In this document: positions 63,196 through 64,000 of the stretch, piece by piece
Position numbering within the stretch: position 1 is the first letter of the stretch
Layout of the letters: the number at the start of each line of letters is the position of its first letter
DNA from: JBMYZL01 sp049610385
GTDB lineage: Bacteria; Bacteroidota; Bacteroidia; Flavobacteriales_D; Sanyastnellaceae
Reading direction: 5' to 3'
Length of the DNA: 64,000 bases
NCBI GenBank assembly: GCA_049610385.1
Contig: JBMYZL010000015.1
Location: 4,856-68,855, forward strand
Notes under the pieces: model-generated
Seen by the model: only the letters and a program-made list of their open reading frames with translations
The model's database searches: none
What the model was told of the DNA's origin: nothing
Translations under genes and position numbers: made by a program

Positions 63196-63234
63196 AGTGT
63201 GGCCGCATCGGCGGTCACGCTCTTTCTTTTTTTT
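63196..63234 (+). terminator. Terminator or attenuator between rpsI and rpsB
   Basis: An 11-bp stem (AGTGTGGCCGC with GCGGTCACGCT, including two G-T pairs) with a 4-nt loop is followed by a T-rich run (63221-63234). It should end or reduce the rplM-rpsI transcript before rpsB. Confidence 0.75.
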
Positions 63235-63268
63235 ATCTCAAACCGTTTAGCATCCAAACGTCTTGGAC

Positions 63269-63283
63269 CTTGGCTCAGCCAAG
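63269..63283 (+). other. Small hairpin in the rpsB leader
   Basis: CTTGGC-TCA-GCCAAG, a perfect 6-bp stem with a 3-nt loop, 34 nt before the rpsB start. It lacks a T-tail. It may be part of a leader that binds ribosomal protein S2, which is only a suggestion. Confidence 0.35.
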
Positions 63284-63317
63284 CTACTGAGAGGTTGCTT
63301 TCAAAGGAACGTAAACA

Positions 63318-64000
63318 ATGGCGAAAGTCGATTTTGAGCATTTGCTCCAAGCCGGTGTCCATTTCGGTCACCTCAAGCGCAAGTGGAATCCCCACATGGC
63401 CCCCTACATCTTCACGGAGAAGAAGGGCATTCACATCATTGATTTGCACAAAACCGCTGTCAAGCTCGACGAAGCAGCGGCAGCGATGAAGCAAATTGCC
63501 AAGAGTGGCAAAAAAATCCTATTTGTCGCGACCAAAAAACAAGCGAAGGAAGTGGTTGCTGAACGCGTCAAGGCCATTGGCATGCCTTACGTCACAGAAC
63601 GTTGGTCTGGCGGCATGCTGACGAATTTCGCTACCATCCGCAAAGCGGTCCGCAAGATGTCTCAAATCGATAAGATGGAAGCAGATGGAACGCTGAGTAC
63701 GTTGTCCAAGCGAGAGCGATTGCAGGTAAGCCGTCAGCGAGCGAAGTTGGAGCGCAACTTGGGTTCGATTTCTGATTTGACCCGAATCCCGGCAGCGGTG
63801 TTCATCGTAGATGTGATGAAGGAACACATCGCCCTTGCAGAGGCGAAGAAGTTGGGCATTCCTGTGTTTGCGATGGTCGACACCAATTCCGACCCTCGTC
63901 CTGTGGACTTTCCCATTCCTTCAAACGATGATGCGAGCAAGTCCATTGTCGCTGTGATGGACGTCATTGTGCAAGCGGTGGCCGAAGGGCTCCAAGAGCG
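63318..64000 (+). CDS. rpsB: 30S ribosomal protein S2 (cut by window end)
   Basis: The first 227 codons are present. They start at ATG 63318 and read MAKVDFEHLLQAGVHFGHLK, with the family motifs KWNPHMAPYIF, RWSGGMLTNFATIRKAV and DTNSDP. The AAAGGAAC upstream (63303-63310) is a plausible ribosome site. The C-terminal part lies beyond the window. In many bacteria tsf follows. Confidence 0.97.
   Translation, partial: MAKVDFEHLLQAGVHFGHLKRKWNPHMAPYIFTEKKGIHIIDLHKTAVKLDEAAAAMKQIAKSGKKILFVATKKQAKEVVAERVKAIGMPYVTERWSGGMLTNFATIRKAVRKMSQIDKMEADGTLSTLSKRERLQVSRQRAKLERNLGSISDLTRIPAAVFIVDVMKEHIALAEAKKLGIPVFAMVDTNSDPRPVDFPIPSNDDASKSIVAVMDVIVQAVAEGLQE

Overview
The window reads as a chromosomal segment of a member of the Bacteroidota, most likely a marine Flavobacteriales-type organism of about 50% GC. 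The evidence is several type IX secretion (T9SS) and gliding-type genes (PorW/SprE-like lipoprotein, PorP/SprF, C-terminal sorting domains), the MurF-alanine racemase fusion, the split ATP synthase operon, DUF4175 and DUF5522 proteins, and promoters of the TAnnTTTG type with few Shine-Dalgarno sites. No phage, insertion sequence, integron or CRISPR array was seen.

Layout. 0-9.2 kb: ATP synthase operon (bactofilin, AtpZ-like, membrane protein, atpB-E-F-H-A-G) preceded by a PorW-like lipoprotein, with a divergent M23 peptidase. 9.2-18.6 kb: sugar kinase, tRNA-Asn, alkane hydroxylase with a TetR regulator, peptidase T, and a LytTR regulator/PAS histidine kinase/MORN-repeat operon. 18.6-19.0 kb: the only long gene-free stretch. 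It is AT-rich, holds several DnaA-box-like words, and lies where base skew on the + strand appears to switch. 19.0-30.0 kb: an in-frame RpiB-M28 peptidase fusion, a TlpA-like lipoprotein, an ALDH7-type dehydrogenase, then mnmG-ybeY-ATPase-DUF4175, with two parS-like sites in and beside mnmG. 30.0-43.8 kb: a secreted lamin-tail/PKD protein facing a secreted nuclease, an EamA transporter, hemW, a biotin carrier coupled to a T9SS cargo/PorP pair, a histidine kinase, and a glycosyltransferase-sulfotransferase-glycosyltransferase set. 43.7-52.1 kb: typA, tRNA-Leu, a secreted T9SS protein, a PurF-type amidotransferase, a PLP enzyme, and DUF5522-urocanase. 52.2-58.8 kb: a complete TetR-regulated RND efflux operon. 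58.9-64.0 kb: murF/alr and tdk, then rplM-rpsI-rpsB (cut by the window end).

The most interesting reading is that this may be the chromosome's replication-origin neighbourhood. One parS-like 16-mer matches the ParB consensus perfectly and a second matches at 14 of 16 positions. They sit 5.5-7 kb from a 400-bp intergenic region with DnaA-box-like words. ATP synthase genes point left and ribosomal protein genes point right, as expected for co-directional replication from there. This is inference from reading the sequence; skew curves and comparative genomics would decide it. Other points worth attention are the RpiB-peptidase fusion with an internal signal-like segment, a recurrent promoter element sitting 4-5 nt before start codons (possible leaderless mRNAs), the paired lamin-tail and nuclease genes, and the biotin carrier translationally coupled to a T9SS pair.
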